Assembly: GCF_904846155.1 (NCBI RefSeq)
Contig: NZ_CAJGZP010000001.1
Coordinates: 2,046,001 to 2,110,000, forward strand
Direction: 5' to 3'
DNA: 64,000 nt
From: Psychrobacter fulvigenes
GTDB taxonomy: Bacteria; Pseudomonadota; Gammaproteobacteria; Pseudomonadales; Moraxellaceae
This document shows positions 1 to 8,552 of the stretch, one piece after another; within the stretch, counting starts at the first letter, position 1; the number at the start of each line of letters is the position of its first letter. Below the pieces are notes generated by a model. The model saw nothing but the letters and a program-made list of their open reading frames with translations, had not been told where the DNA came from and ran no database searches. The translations under genes and the position numbers were made by a program.

Positions 1-3000
1 CCACTAAGCTGGAGGCTATGTCCTGATTGGTCTTATTACGCCAAGCAGATCGAAGCTTGGCTTCACTATATCCAGCATTACCCAGCATGATTTTGACCTC
101 TGTCAGATCTTGACGCGTTAAATTCCTAGGGTTAGTCGCTATAACGGTCAATGCTACTGAGTCGTTTAGATTGTTATTAATGAATTTATCAAAGCTTTCT
201 AGGTAGTCTCCTGGACGCTCATGCTCACCATAGCCTTGCGTTCTCTCTAATAGCTCATCTTCACCCTCATATATCACTGGCATACGCTCTGAGCCCGCTA
301 AATATTTCACTTCTGTTAGCTGACTTATCAAGTTGCTGTGTTTGGTTAAGAATGCTTTGGCGTTTTCCACACCCCCTTCATGTAGCGATTGATGCAGCTT
401 TTCAGGTGCCACGCCCCATATATCTTGCAGCTCCTCTAACTTGGCTTTTAAATCTGGATTGTGCTCAGATTTTTTATCAGCGCGACGCATCACTCGCATA
501 ATCTTTTGTGACAACTCATCTAACACCTCTTGCTGGTGCTGATCGATCTGCTCCTTGGATATAACAAACCCATCATGATTAGAGTCATCATTGATCTCTA
601 ACTCATCCTGCGATTGTGCATCTGTGTGCTGATTGTCCAATTGATAGTTTGAGACCTTTTCAGCTACCTCTGGTAACGCCGTACTTGGTTCATTACTAAC
701 TAACTCATCAATGAGTTGATCAATAGTGATATTTGGCTTTTTCACCAGTGGCTTCATGGTATTTACTTCTTGGAGTGAAGCAAACAAATCGACTGGATCA
801 TAGACTTTAAACACCGTTTTACCAATGTCATCACAGCGCCGGGTTGCACGCCCAATCATCTGCTCAAACAAAATGCGCGACTTCACGCGGCGTAAAAACA
901 CCAAGTGACAAATCTTTGGCACATCAATGCCCGTTGTTAATAAGTCTACGGTAATGGCAATAGTCGGGAGTTTCTCATTTTTATAACGGCGAATTAACTG
1001 CCCCACTTTATCACTGGCACCGGTTATCTTTTTCACAGAATCGACATTGTAGTCATCACCATACAAATCAGAGAACACTTCGTCGAGTAAGTTCTTGACC
1101 ATATCTGCATGCAGGTCAGTGGCACAGAATATTAAGGCTTTTTCTTCACCATTAGGATCGAGCTCTTGGGCTAATTGCTCACAGATAACGCGGTTAAACC
1201 CTTCTGTAATCACAGTACGGTTGAAGTTTGCCACCTCAAAATTGAGTTCGTCTTCAAGTTCAGCAGTATCTACCATACCAGTCAAAGCATCAATACGCGC
1301 AACTTCAGCACCTTTTTCTAAATGAATGCCATTTTTGGTTAATAGGGTTTCATAGCGAATAGGTGGCTCATAATCGATCAACCAATCTGCAGCGACAGCT
1401 TCACGATAGGAATAGGTATATACAGGCTTGCCAAATATCTCACTGGTATGCTTGGCTGGTGTTGCGGTTAGGCCTATTTTTACCGCATCAAAATAGTCTA
1501 AGGCACGGCGATAAGTGGACAAATACTGGGTATTATCTCGTACAGCAAGCTCTCCCTCACTCATTTCTTGATCTAGGGTATAACCCCTATGCGCTTCATC
1601 GACAATGATACAATCATACTGATCTACCGTTGGTGGCACCTCACTGTCGAATATTCGCCTGACCATAGCCTGCACTGTTGCTACTTGTACTCGGGTTTCA
1701 GCTTCTACCGCCATGTCTCCTAGCTCAGTGATGTTATATATCTTTGATAGGGTTTGATTTTGCTCAAGCGTCATTTCTTGCATACTGTCAAATGCCTGCT
1801 CTCCAAGCGCTGTTCTATCTACTAAGAACAAAATACGCTTAAAGCGTTCAGCTTTTAAAAAGCGATAAATAAGCCCAATGATGGTTCTAGTCTTACCCGT
1901 ACCCGTTGCCATAGCAAGCAGACACTTATTACTGCCCGCTTCTAAATTTGCCTCAACCGCTTTGATGGCATTGACTTGATAGTCTCTTAAGCCTAGATAG
2001 CCAAATGGTTCAGCATCAAGCTTTTCTTCTGCTAAGTGCACATCTCTTTTTAATAGGTCTAGTAAGCCTTCAGGGCTGTAGAAGTTTTCTAAGGCTCTTG
2101 ACGGGTTGCTCGACTTTCTAACATCTCTAAACCATATTCCTGAAAACTCTTTTAATTGTTTGATATAGGGACGTCCGTTACAAGACAGCACGAATGGAAT
2201 ATCAAAATCGACATTATGATGCCAATTAAATCCTGAACCTATCAGTTCCCAAGCAGGTTTCATGGTGTCAGTAAACTCAATACCCTGAGCATAACGCTCT
2301 GCTTGTTGCAGCTTACTTGCAACATTGGCATTTTGACGCTTAGCTTCGATGGCAGCCACTGGAGTCAGCCCGATAAACAGTATGTAATCAGCCTTACCGT
2401 TTTTCATTCTCCACTCAGCGATGGCTTTATTTTTGCCTACTTCTGGCAACTCCCCTTTTGCTTGCGTCATCAGCTCACTATCAACCAACCACCCAGCTTT
2501 ACGCAGCTGCTCATCGATTAAAATTCGTGCATCGCTCTCATCAGGAATAAAGTCTGCTAACTTCACTCTGGTTGGTAGCTTATTACCTTGCTCTATAGAT
2601 CTTTGTAGTTCTTCTTGTAAAGTTTGAACCTCCTTTTCAAACCTCAACTCTAATATCAATAGCTCTTCTTCTTGCTGCTTATATTGCTCAGCTAACTGAT
2701 TTCTTTCTTCTTCCATCATTTCAGCTAACTGCAGATACTCTTCTTTTTCTTTATCAATTAAGGCGGCTTCTTGTTCTCGCAGCTGTATTTGCGTCTCAAT
2801 ATCATTGGATTCATTGGCGGCATTTTTAAGCTGAGCAGAAAGCTGACCTATCTTTTGATGTAACTCTATTAACTGTTCACTGGGGTCAGGAATATTTATA
2901 AAAGGCTTGGGTTTAAAGTTTTTTGCATGGTTTCCATAGTTTTGGTGATACCAGACACACAAAGATCTAGCAATTTTTAAGGCCTCAGACGCTTCGTGGT

Positions 3001-3316
3001 GACTGGTTTTAAATTCGTGAATAGCCTCGTTACCATCTTTACGAAGCTTATGAAATATGTTTTTTATATTGTAATCAAGGTGAAGCTCTCGAGAAAGCTT
3101 ACCAATCAGTTGAGACTGAGTAGTTTCCTTATCGAAATAAATATTATTTCTATTGGCTGTATCTTTAGCTAGCGCCTCACCAAGCTGCCTCATCTTTACC
3201 AAAGTAGTATTTGGATCGCTTCTAAATACGCGCTCAGCGTTACGAGCCAACTCTAAAAAAATTGGATCATATTCTTCCATAAAATAAAAATTTGAAGGGT
3301 TTTTATTATTAATCAT
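1..3316 (-). CDS. hsdR: Type I restriction enzyme R subunit (HsdR), C-terminus beyond window
   Basis: Translating the minus strand from ATG 3316 gives about 1,105 uninterrupted codons that run off the left edge. The order is typical of EcoKI/EcoEI-type HsdR: an N-terminal SNF..LA..AERVF segment, a long Glu/Gln-rich coiled coil (about residues 175-225), a PD-(D/E)xK nuclease with D near 308 and EAKR near 323, then SF2 translocase motifs: GTGKT (about 470), DEAH (about 571), GLTATP (about 615) and QMIGRATRR (about 820). It is the ATP-driven DNA translocase and nuclease of a type I restriction-modification complex that cuts DNA not methylated by its HsdM/HsdS partners. No hsdM or hsdS lies upstream, so they would have to lie left of position 1. 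Family length is about 1,000-1,150 residues, so only a short tail is missing. A later ATG at 3281 is less likely, as it would drop the conserved N-terminal motif. Confidence 0.95.
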   Translation of the reverse strand, partial: MINNKNPSNFYFMEEYDPIFLELARNAERVFRSDPNTTLVKMRQLGEALAKDTANRNNIYFDKETTQSQLIGKLSRELHLDYNIKNIFHKLRKDGNEAIHEFKTSHHEASEALKIARSLCVWYHQNYGNHAKNFKPKPFINIPDPSEQLIELHQKIGQLSAQLKNAANESNDIETQIQLREQEAALIDKEKEEYLQLAEMMEEERNQLAEQYKQQEEELLILELRFEKEVQTLQEELQRSIEQGNKLPTRVKLADFIPDESDARILIDEQLRKAGWLVDSELMTQAKGELPEVGKNKAIAEWRMKNGKADYILFIGLTPVAAIEAKRQNANVASKLQQAERYAQGIEFTDTMKPAWELIGSGFNWHHNVDFDIPFVLSCNGRPYIKQLKEFSGIWFRDVRKSSNPSRALENFYSPEGLLDLLKRDVHLAEEKLDAEPFGYLGLRDYQVNAIKAVEANLEAGSNKCLLAMATGTGKTRTIIGLIYRFLKAERFKRILFLVDRTALGEQAFDSMQEMTLEQNQTLSKIYNITELGDMAVEAETRVQVATVQAMVRRIFDSEVPPTVDQYDCIIVDEAHRGYTLDQEMSEGELAVRDNTQYLSTYRRALDYFDAVKIGLTATPAKHTSEIFGKPVYTYSYREAVAADWLIDYEPPIRYETLLTKNGIHLEKGAEVARIDALTGMVDTAELEDELNFEVANFNRTVITEGFNRVICEQLAQELDPNGEEKALIFCATDLHADMVKNLLDEVFSDLYGDDYNVDSVKKITGASDKVGQLIRRYKNEKLPTIAITVDLLTTGIDVPKICHLVFLRRVKSRILFEQMIGRATRRCDDIGKTVFKVYDPVDLFASLQEVNTMKPLVKKPNITIDQLIDELVSNEPSTALPEVAEKVSNYQLDNQHTDAQSQDELEINDDSNHDGFVISKEQIDQHQQEVLDELSQKIMRVMRRADKKSEHNPDLKAKLEELQDIWGVAPEKLHQSLHEGGVENAKAFLTKHSNLISQLTEVKYLAGSERMPVIYEGEDELLERTQGYGEHERPGDYLESFDKFINNNLNDSVALTVIATNPRNLTRQDLTEVKIMLGNAGYSEAKLRSAWRNKTNQDIASSLV

Positions 3317-3556
3317 CACCTAGCCTATTATATTTTTTATATTGAGGTAGTCTGTCTACGATAATCTTACTACGGCCTCAAACTCGTTTAGCATACTCAG
3401 TTATAGCTTACACTGAGTTCCCCTGTATCGATCTTATTATAAATGAACAATATATTTTAGCGTTGATATTAAACCTGAATCTCAACTCAGTCAAAGTTTA
3501 TACTCAAAATAAATTTAATACTCAAAAAACTCTGTTTACTATATGGTTTTTCTTAA

Positions 3557-3990
3557 TTCCTGCATCTACAAGCTTATTTAATTGAACACTACCTCTCTTT
3601 TTATAATGTAGATAAAGCAACCAAGTTTAATAATGGCCTAGACAAACTGTTTGTAATGTATGCTGTTGAATAGTGGAGAAGAGAATATGCTAGTAACTGG
3701 GGCTAGGCAGATTTACTGAACTCTATCAAAATTAGACATGGTGATATCAGTAATCAAGATTTAATGAGTATTACTAAAAGTGGCAGTACCAAATAGGATC
3801 GAGAGATTAGTCTTACAGCTTTAAATCATAGAAGCGCTATGGGCTTGTTTTTACGTGAAGGTGGCTTGCCGACTAATTACTTTAATACTTCTGGAGGGTA
3901 GCTAGACTTACTCTATGGGGCTATGGAAGAAAAAGCCGAAAATAGTAATGCTCTTTTAATTCTTGACACAAAATCATTGAGCCTCCTGTT
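3557..3990 (+). pseudogene. Decayed reading frame with four in-frame TAG codons
   Basis: One reading frame (codons starting at 3557 plus multiples of three) reads as plausible protein for about 140 codons, interrupted only by TAG at 3671, 3704, 3794 and 3899. Between the stops it reads for example KFNNGLDKLFVMYAVE, then WRREYASNWG, then DREISLTALNHRSAMGLFLR. Each TAG is one transition away from CAG (Gln) or TGG (Trp), and the flanking residues would suit Gln. No start codon or ribosome binding site is convincing and the 3' end blurs into an IS5 remnant. I do not recognise the family. It lies beside hsdR and other gene debris, so a dead accessory gene is the simplest reading. Confidence 0.5.
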
Positions 3991-4034
3991 TGTACTCATT
4001 AGATGTGGTAATCCTCCCAAAAACAATATAATTA

Positions 4035-4142
4035 GTAGAAAATCCTTTTGCAAAGTTAAAAAACTACAATGCTGTTGCAACTAGATTTGATAAACTCAAG
4101 CAAAGTTATAAAAATATGGTGGCTTTAGTTTGCGCTACTTTT
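4035..4142 (+). mobile_element. IS5-family transposase C-terminal remnant
   Basis: The frame starting at 4035 reads VENPFAKLKNYNAVATRFDK, then LKQSYKNMVALVCA, which matches the conserved C-terminal block of IS5-type DDE transposases (ENxFAxLKxYRAIATRYDKLKxxYxxMVALxCA; the leading Glu is the last catalytic residue). Nothing of the rest of the element is recognisable upstream, and downstream the frame passes straight into a methyltransferase fragment, so only this scar is left. Confidence 0.7.
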
Positions 4143-4478
4143 CAAGACATTGTCCAAAAAGACTGGCAACGTCAATTTACCGCTATTTGGGCATGCGCTT
4201 CATTACTCCATGTGCCTTTTACAAAGCTTCCTGAATTAATAGATGGATTACTACACATGCTTACAGACGATGGTGTGTTTTACGCATCGTTTAAATACGG
4301 TAATAGTGAGCGCGTGAAAGATGGTCGCTTTTTTTGCGATATGAATGAAGAGCGTTGGGAAGCTCTAAAACAAAAAATTACTGCTGAATTCAAAGATAAA
4401 ACTTGGCTCACCACTGACCAAAGAGCAGATAGAAATGAAGAGTGGTATAATATTATCATTAAAAATAAAGGGCTTTAG
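4116..4478 (+). pseudogene. 3' fragment of a SAM-dependent methyltransferase gene fused to the IS5 scar
   Basis: The open frame of 120 codons is a chimera. Its first nine residues (MVALVCATF) belong to the IS5 transposase remnant. From about residue 10 it reads as the C-terminal half of a class I SAM-dependent methyltransferase: WACASLLHVP (motif around the post-II strand), GLLHMLTDDGVFYASFKYG and ERVKDGRFFCDMNEERW. The N-terminal SAM-binding glycine motif is absent, so the product could not bind the cofactor. The ATG at 4116 lies inside the IS5 scar and is probably not a true start. An IS-associated deletion that removed the 5' half is the likely history. Confidence 0.75.
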
Positions 4479-4586
4479 GAGGCAGATAATCAGTAAGCAA
4501 TAGAATAACAGCTTATCATTATCTCTAAAGCACCCTGTATAAAAACAAACACACCCAAATATACATTAACAATTAGGAAAAACCTT

Positions 4587-4904
4587 ATGGCAAAATTAGA
4601 ATCAAACATCGAATTAGAAGCCGCAGCATTTCGTCGCTTATTAGCTCACTTAGACGAGCGTAAAGATGCACAAAACATTGACATGATGAACCTTGCCGGC
4701 TTTTGTCGTAACTGTTTATCCAAATGGTATAAAGCGGCTGGTGAAGAACGTGGTATTGACATTGATTATGAAGATGCGCGTGAGCTCGTTTATGGCATGC
4801 CCTACTCTGAGTGGAAAGAGAAGTATCAACAAAAAGCCACACCAGAGCAATTAGCGCGCTTTAATGAGATTGAAGCTGCCAAGAACAAGAGTGATAAAGA
4901 GTAA
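4587..4904 (+). CDS. DUF1244 family protein
   Basis: This is a complete small protein of 105 residues with the family hallmark NLAGFCRNCLSKWY at about residues 35-48, preceded by FRRLLAHLDER and followed by YGMPYSEWK. DUF1244 proteins are small, widespread in Proteobacteria and of unknown function; the paired Cys (FCRNC) suggests metal binding or redox chemistry, which is inference. An A/G-rich ribosome binding site (AGGAAAAACC) lies just before the ATG. The last 64 bases of the gene and the following 92 bases are repeated almost intact downstream of the next gene (5847-6001). Confidence 0.85.
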   Translation: MAKLESNIELEAAAFRRLLAHLDERKDAQNIDMMNLAGFCRNCLSKWYKAAGEERGIDIDYEDARELVYGMPYSEWKEKYQQKATPEQLARFNEIEAAKNKSDKE

Positions 4905-4996
4905 CAGTAGTTTGCCCGCACTCCATGAGCTATGCTTAGAGCAAACAATAAAAGGCATTACTAAAAGACTGAGATAGAAAGTAAACATTGCCGCTA
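4841..4996 (+). repeat. Direct repeat copy 1 (3' end of DUF1244 gene plus downstream)
   Basis: This 156-bp segment begins in the DUF1244 coding sequence and ends 92 bp after its stop. It recurs in the same orientation at 5847-6001 with roughly 90 percent identity by eye. The two copies flank the peroxiredoxin gene. Confidence 0.9.
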
Positions 4997-5205
4997 AATA
5001 TTATCTCGTCAAGATGAATGCTATCTATACAAAAGCCTTTACTAATAGTAGCTATTTGCCTGTAAGATCTAAAAAAAGTCATATATTTTGATAGCTTATA
5101 TAGTGAATATCAGCTTAAAGGTTTGCTTATGAACTACTATAACTATTATCATATAAATGCTGGATTTTGAAAACAAAAAGACAATAACCTAAATCGGAGT
5201 AAATA

Positions 5206-5733
5206 ATGATTACCCATGTACCTGATGTAACTTTTAAAACTCGTGTTCGTGATGAATCTATCGGAGGAGACAACCCATTCACATGGTATAACCTAACCAC
5301 GGATGAGTTATTCGCCAATAAAAAAGTGGTCGTGTTCTCACTACCAGGTGCCTTTACGCCAACTTGTTCGACCAGCCATCTACCTCGCTACGAAGAGCTT
5401 TACGATGAGTTTAAGGCGTTAGGCGTAGATGAAATAGTTTGCGTTTCTGTCAATGATGCGTTCGTCATGTACCAATGGGGCCTAAAGCAAAACCGTGAAA
5501 ATGTTTTTTTGCTTCCTGATGGCAATGGTGAGTTCACCCGTAAAATGGGTATGCTTGTTGATAAGAGTAATCTTGGCTTTGGTATGCGCTCATGGCGTTA
5601 TTCGATGTATGTCGACAATAAAGCCATCAAAAAAGTGTTTAAGGAACCTGATTTTGGCGACAACTGCCCAATAGACCCCTTTGAAGTATCAGATGCAGAC
5701 ACCATGTTAGAGTATTTGAAAAGTAATGCTTAA
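5206..5733 (+). CDS. Peroxiredoxin, Prx5 type
   Basis: A 175-residue thiol peroxidase of the Prx5 subfamily, which reduces hydrogen peroxide and alkyl hydroperoxides with glutathione or glutaredoxin/thioredoxin as electron donor. The peroxidatic Cys54 sits in PGAFTPTCS, the diagnostic motif, and the conserved catalytic Arg is in [10 protein letters not shown] (about residues 126-135). Length is normal for a stand-alone domain; there is no fused glutaredoxin. It is cytosolic, with no signal peptide. The ribosome binding site CGGAG precedes ATG 5206. It appears monocistronic: a rho-independent terminator follows at 5810-5846, and direct repeats at 4841-4996 and 5847-6001 enclose it, so recombination could delete the gene as a unit. 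Confidence 0.92.
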   Translation: MITHVPDVTFKTRVRDESIGGDNPFTWYNLTTDELFANKKVVVFSLPGAFTPTCSTSHLPRYEELYDEFKALGVDEIVCVSVNDAFVMYQWGLKQNRENVFLLPDGNGEFTRKMGMLVDKSNLGFGMRSWRYSMYVDNKAIKKVFKEPDFGDNCPIDPFEVSDADTMLEYLKSNA

Positions 5734-5809
5734 CCACATTGACGCTTGACTGTTGTTATCAAGTGTTATCAGGCGTCGATAGATGCTCTAATACTATCGA
5801 ACTGCCAAG

Positions 5810-5846
5810 CTGCATAGTCCTTAGATATAAGGGCTACGCAGTTTTT
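5810..5846 (+). terminator. Rho-independent terminator after the peroxiredoxin gene
   Basis: The 14-nt arms 5810-5823 and 5828-5841 pair with one wobble and one mismatch, and five T residues follow. Repeat copy 2 begins immediately after the T tract. Confidence 0.75.
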
Positions 5847-6001
5847 ACCAGAACAATTAGCGCGCTTTAACGAGCTTGAAGCTGCCAAAAACAAGAGTGA
5901 TCAAGAGTCACAGTAGTTGCCCGCACTCCCTGATCTATACTTAGAGCAAACCATAAAAGGCACTACTAAAAGAGTGAGATAGAAAGTAAACATTGCCGCT
6001 A
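5847..6001 (+). repeat. Direct repeat copy 2
   Basis: Second copy of the 155-bp segment of 4841-4996. It carries the 3' end of the DUF1244 reading frame without its 5' part, so it is a dead gene fragment. The rest of the 5734-6127 gap holds the peroxiredoxin terminator and no supported gene. Confidence 0.9.
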
Positions 6002-6554
6002 GGATAGCCCTAAAGCTTTACTTATACCATTTCTAAAAATCAGAGTAACGCGGAAAACTTATGCAAGTACTACTCCCAGTAGGCTTAGCAAGTTTGACAA
6101 CGTTAATCGCACTTTTTGGGTTTGGTATTAATACTCAGGATCAAAGCGCTTACTACTAAAGGGTTGTGCATCAATAAATAAGGGCTTACCATGAATCATC
6201 TCTTCAATGAGCCGTCCTGTTACAGGTCCGAGTGTCAGACCTTGATGAGCATGACCAAAAGCAAACCATAAGTTATCGTGTTGTGATGCAGGACCAATAA
6301 CGGGCTTCATATCAGGCATACAAGGTCTGGTACCACACCATGCTTCAGACTCTACAGCCGTTTCAAGCGGTATAACTTTTTTTGCATAAGTGAGTACTGT
6401 TTTTATCTGCTCGAAGTTTTTTGGCGCATCCAGTGTTGCCATTTCTGCCCCAGTAGTAACTCTGATACCCTGCTCCATAGTACCCATCACAAAGCCTTTC
6501 TCTACATCAAACAAGCTATGAGAAAATGAGTTTTTCTCCGTTATTTCAAAATGT

Positions 6555-7617
6555 GGTGTAATGGACAAAATTCATGCTAAAAAGTAGAAGGTAGTCGCTA
6601 ATGGACATAATTCATGCTATTTGCGTGACTTTGAGAGTAAAAAGTCTTTAATAAACCGTAACTTACGGTGCTCATTTAAGCCATGATGACTGTGTAATTG
6701 CCGCTTGAGCTCACTAAATAAACCTTCAAGCGTATTGGTTGTATTTGGTATATCTAAGTGCTCATATTCTTGATAAGTAAACAACCAATCACTGTTGGTT
6801 CGCAGGCTACGATAAGCACTTCTAAGACGCTTATGCGTGTACCAAGTTCTACCCGTATCCTCATTGGTACTACGTTCACTGAGATAGGCTTCGTAAGTCA
6901 GGTACCAGTGATCTAAGCACTTTATGAACGCGGCTTTATCAAGCTGTGTTAGGGTCAAAGTAAGCTGCCTAAGCTCAATGCTAGCGATATTCTTAGGGCG
7001 ACGAGTCAGGTAGCGAGTCACTATTTGTATCTGATGAAACTGGCACATCTGACAAGGAGTACTGGTAAATAGCGTTCTAAGTCCTCGTCTACCATCACAG
7101 GTGATGCTTTGTATATCAATGCCTAGCACCTTTAAGTAATCAACCCCTTGCTTATAGGCACTGTTGGTTTCATGACTGACTATAGCGTAATGGTGAACCA
7201 TTCTAGTGGCGTTGTCCATAAATACCATGAGACCAAACCCACGGCCAAAATAGGTCGTGTCCATGATGATATTAGCACGCTTAGGTCGTTTGATTTGGTA
7301 CTCAATACTCACTTTGTCTAAGCGTCTTTTGAATGGTTTTAAGACTACAGTGGTACTTGTCAGCCAGTTGTTTATACGTCTGTTTCCCTTGCGTATATTC
7401 AGTCCAAAGCATTTGGTTATTGAGCCTTGTGCCCCCTAAAAACCGCCGTTTGCAAGATAGGCATTGGTACTGTTGTTTGACTAGTTTGCGTCATTCTTTT
7501 TAGTGTGTTTATTACTACAAAAAGGGCAGTTTTTTGATTCATAGCGTTGATTCCTTGCAAATATAGACAGTATATAGCGTTAGACCCTACACCAGCATGA
7601 ATTTTGTCCATTACACC
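6555..7617 (-). mobile_element. IS256-superfamily insertion sequence, IS1249 type, 1,063 bp
   Basis: Perfect 24-bp terminal inverted repeats lie at 6555-6578 and 7594-7617 (outer end GGTGTAATGGACAAAA). They are flanked by an exact 8-bp target duplication, CAAAATGT, at 6547-6554 and 7618-7625. An additional internal copy of the left-end motif (TAATGGACATAATTCATGCT) lies at 6599-6618. The 8-bp duplication and the transposase fit the IS256/IS1249 group. Confidence 0.93.
6617..7542 (-). pseudogene. IS1249-type transposase with frame disruptions
   Basis: From ATG 7542 (RBS AAGGA) the protein must be read in several frames: a zinc ribbon NCPFCSNKHTKKND, then QQYQCLSCKRRF and a helix-turn-helix-like KQTYKQLADKYHCSLKTIQK, then the catalytic part from about 7312 with MDTTYFGRG (first Asp), CDGRRGLRTLF (second Asp), CQFHQIQIVTRYLTRRP, RTWYTHKRLRSAYRSL and TTNTLEGLFSELKRQL (Glu). 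These are the IS1249 signature blocks. The frame changes fall at short A runs near 7530, 7485 and 7325. Either the copy is dead or these are assembly indels, since the terminal repeats and target duplication are pristine. Confidence 0.8.
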
Positions 7618-8552
7618 CAAAATGTTGATGATAGCCACGCATAGGAAACAAAGGAATATTGTAGCCCAGCGGCTTGATTAAATCAGCTGACCATGGGCCT
7701 GCCGCAACAACGACATCCTGACATGAGTAACTTTGATCCTCGGTCACAACTTGCCAACCACTCTCTGTCTGTATTATGTCTTTTACGCTTGACTGCTTTA
7801 TATCTCCCGCCATTTCTTCAAAGCTTTTTACATATGCTTTTACAAGCCCACCAGGATCTTTCACTTGCCAAGAATTTTTCCAGTGGATGCCGCCGATATA
7901 GTCGGTAAAGTTTACATTTGGCTCTAATTCTTTTAAATCTGCTAGCGATAGCACCTGATACTCTACTCCTTGATCGGCCGCTTTTGGTGCTTTATTAATG
8001 GCTTTTTCAAAACTACTGGATTTACGATGAAGCTCAATCCAGCCTACTTTACTGACCAGCTCATTAGCGCCTGAGGCTCTAATCATAGAATCATGCTCAT
8101 TTGTGCAGTGCTCAATAAGAGTAGCCCACTCTTTATCGATTGCTTCGACCTTTTTTATACTAGAATTCGCCCAGTACTGCAATAAAGGACGCTGAAGACC
8201 ATATATAGCCGACCAACGATAGCGAATATCCGTACTTTTATTCGGTAATACTCTGAATATCTCTTTAAAACTTCTAGGAAAAGGTTTGGTATTTACCGCT
8301 TCTCTAGTAATGATACCTGCATTACCATATGAAGTTTCTTCTCCGGGTGGTTTTTTATCTAACAGAAGAACTTGAGAGTTATTCTGTTGTAGGTGCCAGG
8401 CTATAGAGGTGCCCACTATGCCTGCACCGATAACAATCACATCATAGCGCATACTCATACTCTCAGATAACAAGCTGGTTTTATTAATCTAACTTCACCA
8501 CTTTAAAAAGGTCTGTCTTAAGATCAATCAACTGATTATGAGTGAATCCTTA

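Larger units (their letters stand above)
6128..8452 (-). pseudogene. D-amino-acid dehydrogenase (DadA-like) gene interrupted by an IS element
   Basis: The N-terminal part (8452 down to 7618) has the FAD dinucleotide motif VIGAGIVGTSIAWHL and the DadA-type segment SYGNAGIITREAV. The C-terminal part (6554 down to 6128) has CGTRPCMPDMKPVIGP and FAFGHAHQGLTLGPVTGR. Removing the IS and one target copy rejoins the frame exactly as GYHQHFEITEKN, giving a normal protein of about 420 residues. The family oxidises D-amino acids to 2-oxo or cyclic imino acids, passing electrons to the respiratory chain. Beside a lysine/pipecolate cluster, a D-lysine or similar substrate is plausible but inferred. ATG 8452 is preferred to 8458 and 8473 because GAGAG lies 7 nt upstream. 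Insertion is recent: no other lesion is visible in either half. Confidence 0.88.

Noticed and set aside
3557-3990. Pyrrolysine-type reading of the TAG codons
   Set aside because: No pyrrolysyl-tRNA synthetase or tRNA in the window, and a dead gene fragment next to other gene debris explains it more simply.
6061-6159. Plus-strand frame MQVLLPVGLASLTTLIALFG...
   Set aside because: Only 32 codons, antisense to the end of the DadA-like gene, and part of it is the 22-bp repeat shared with 40618-40639.
7312-7542. Programmed frameshifting as the explanation of the multi-frame IS transposase
   Set aside because: Three separate shifts in two directions would be needed; no IS of this group is known to need that. 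Indels are simpler.
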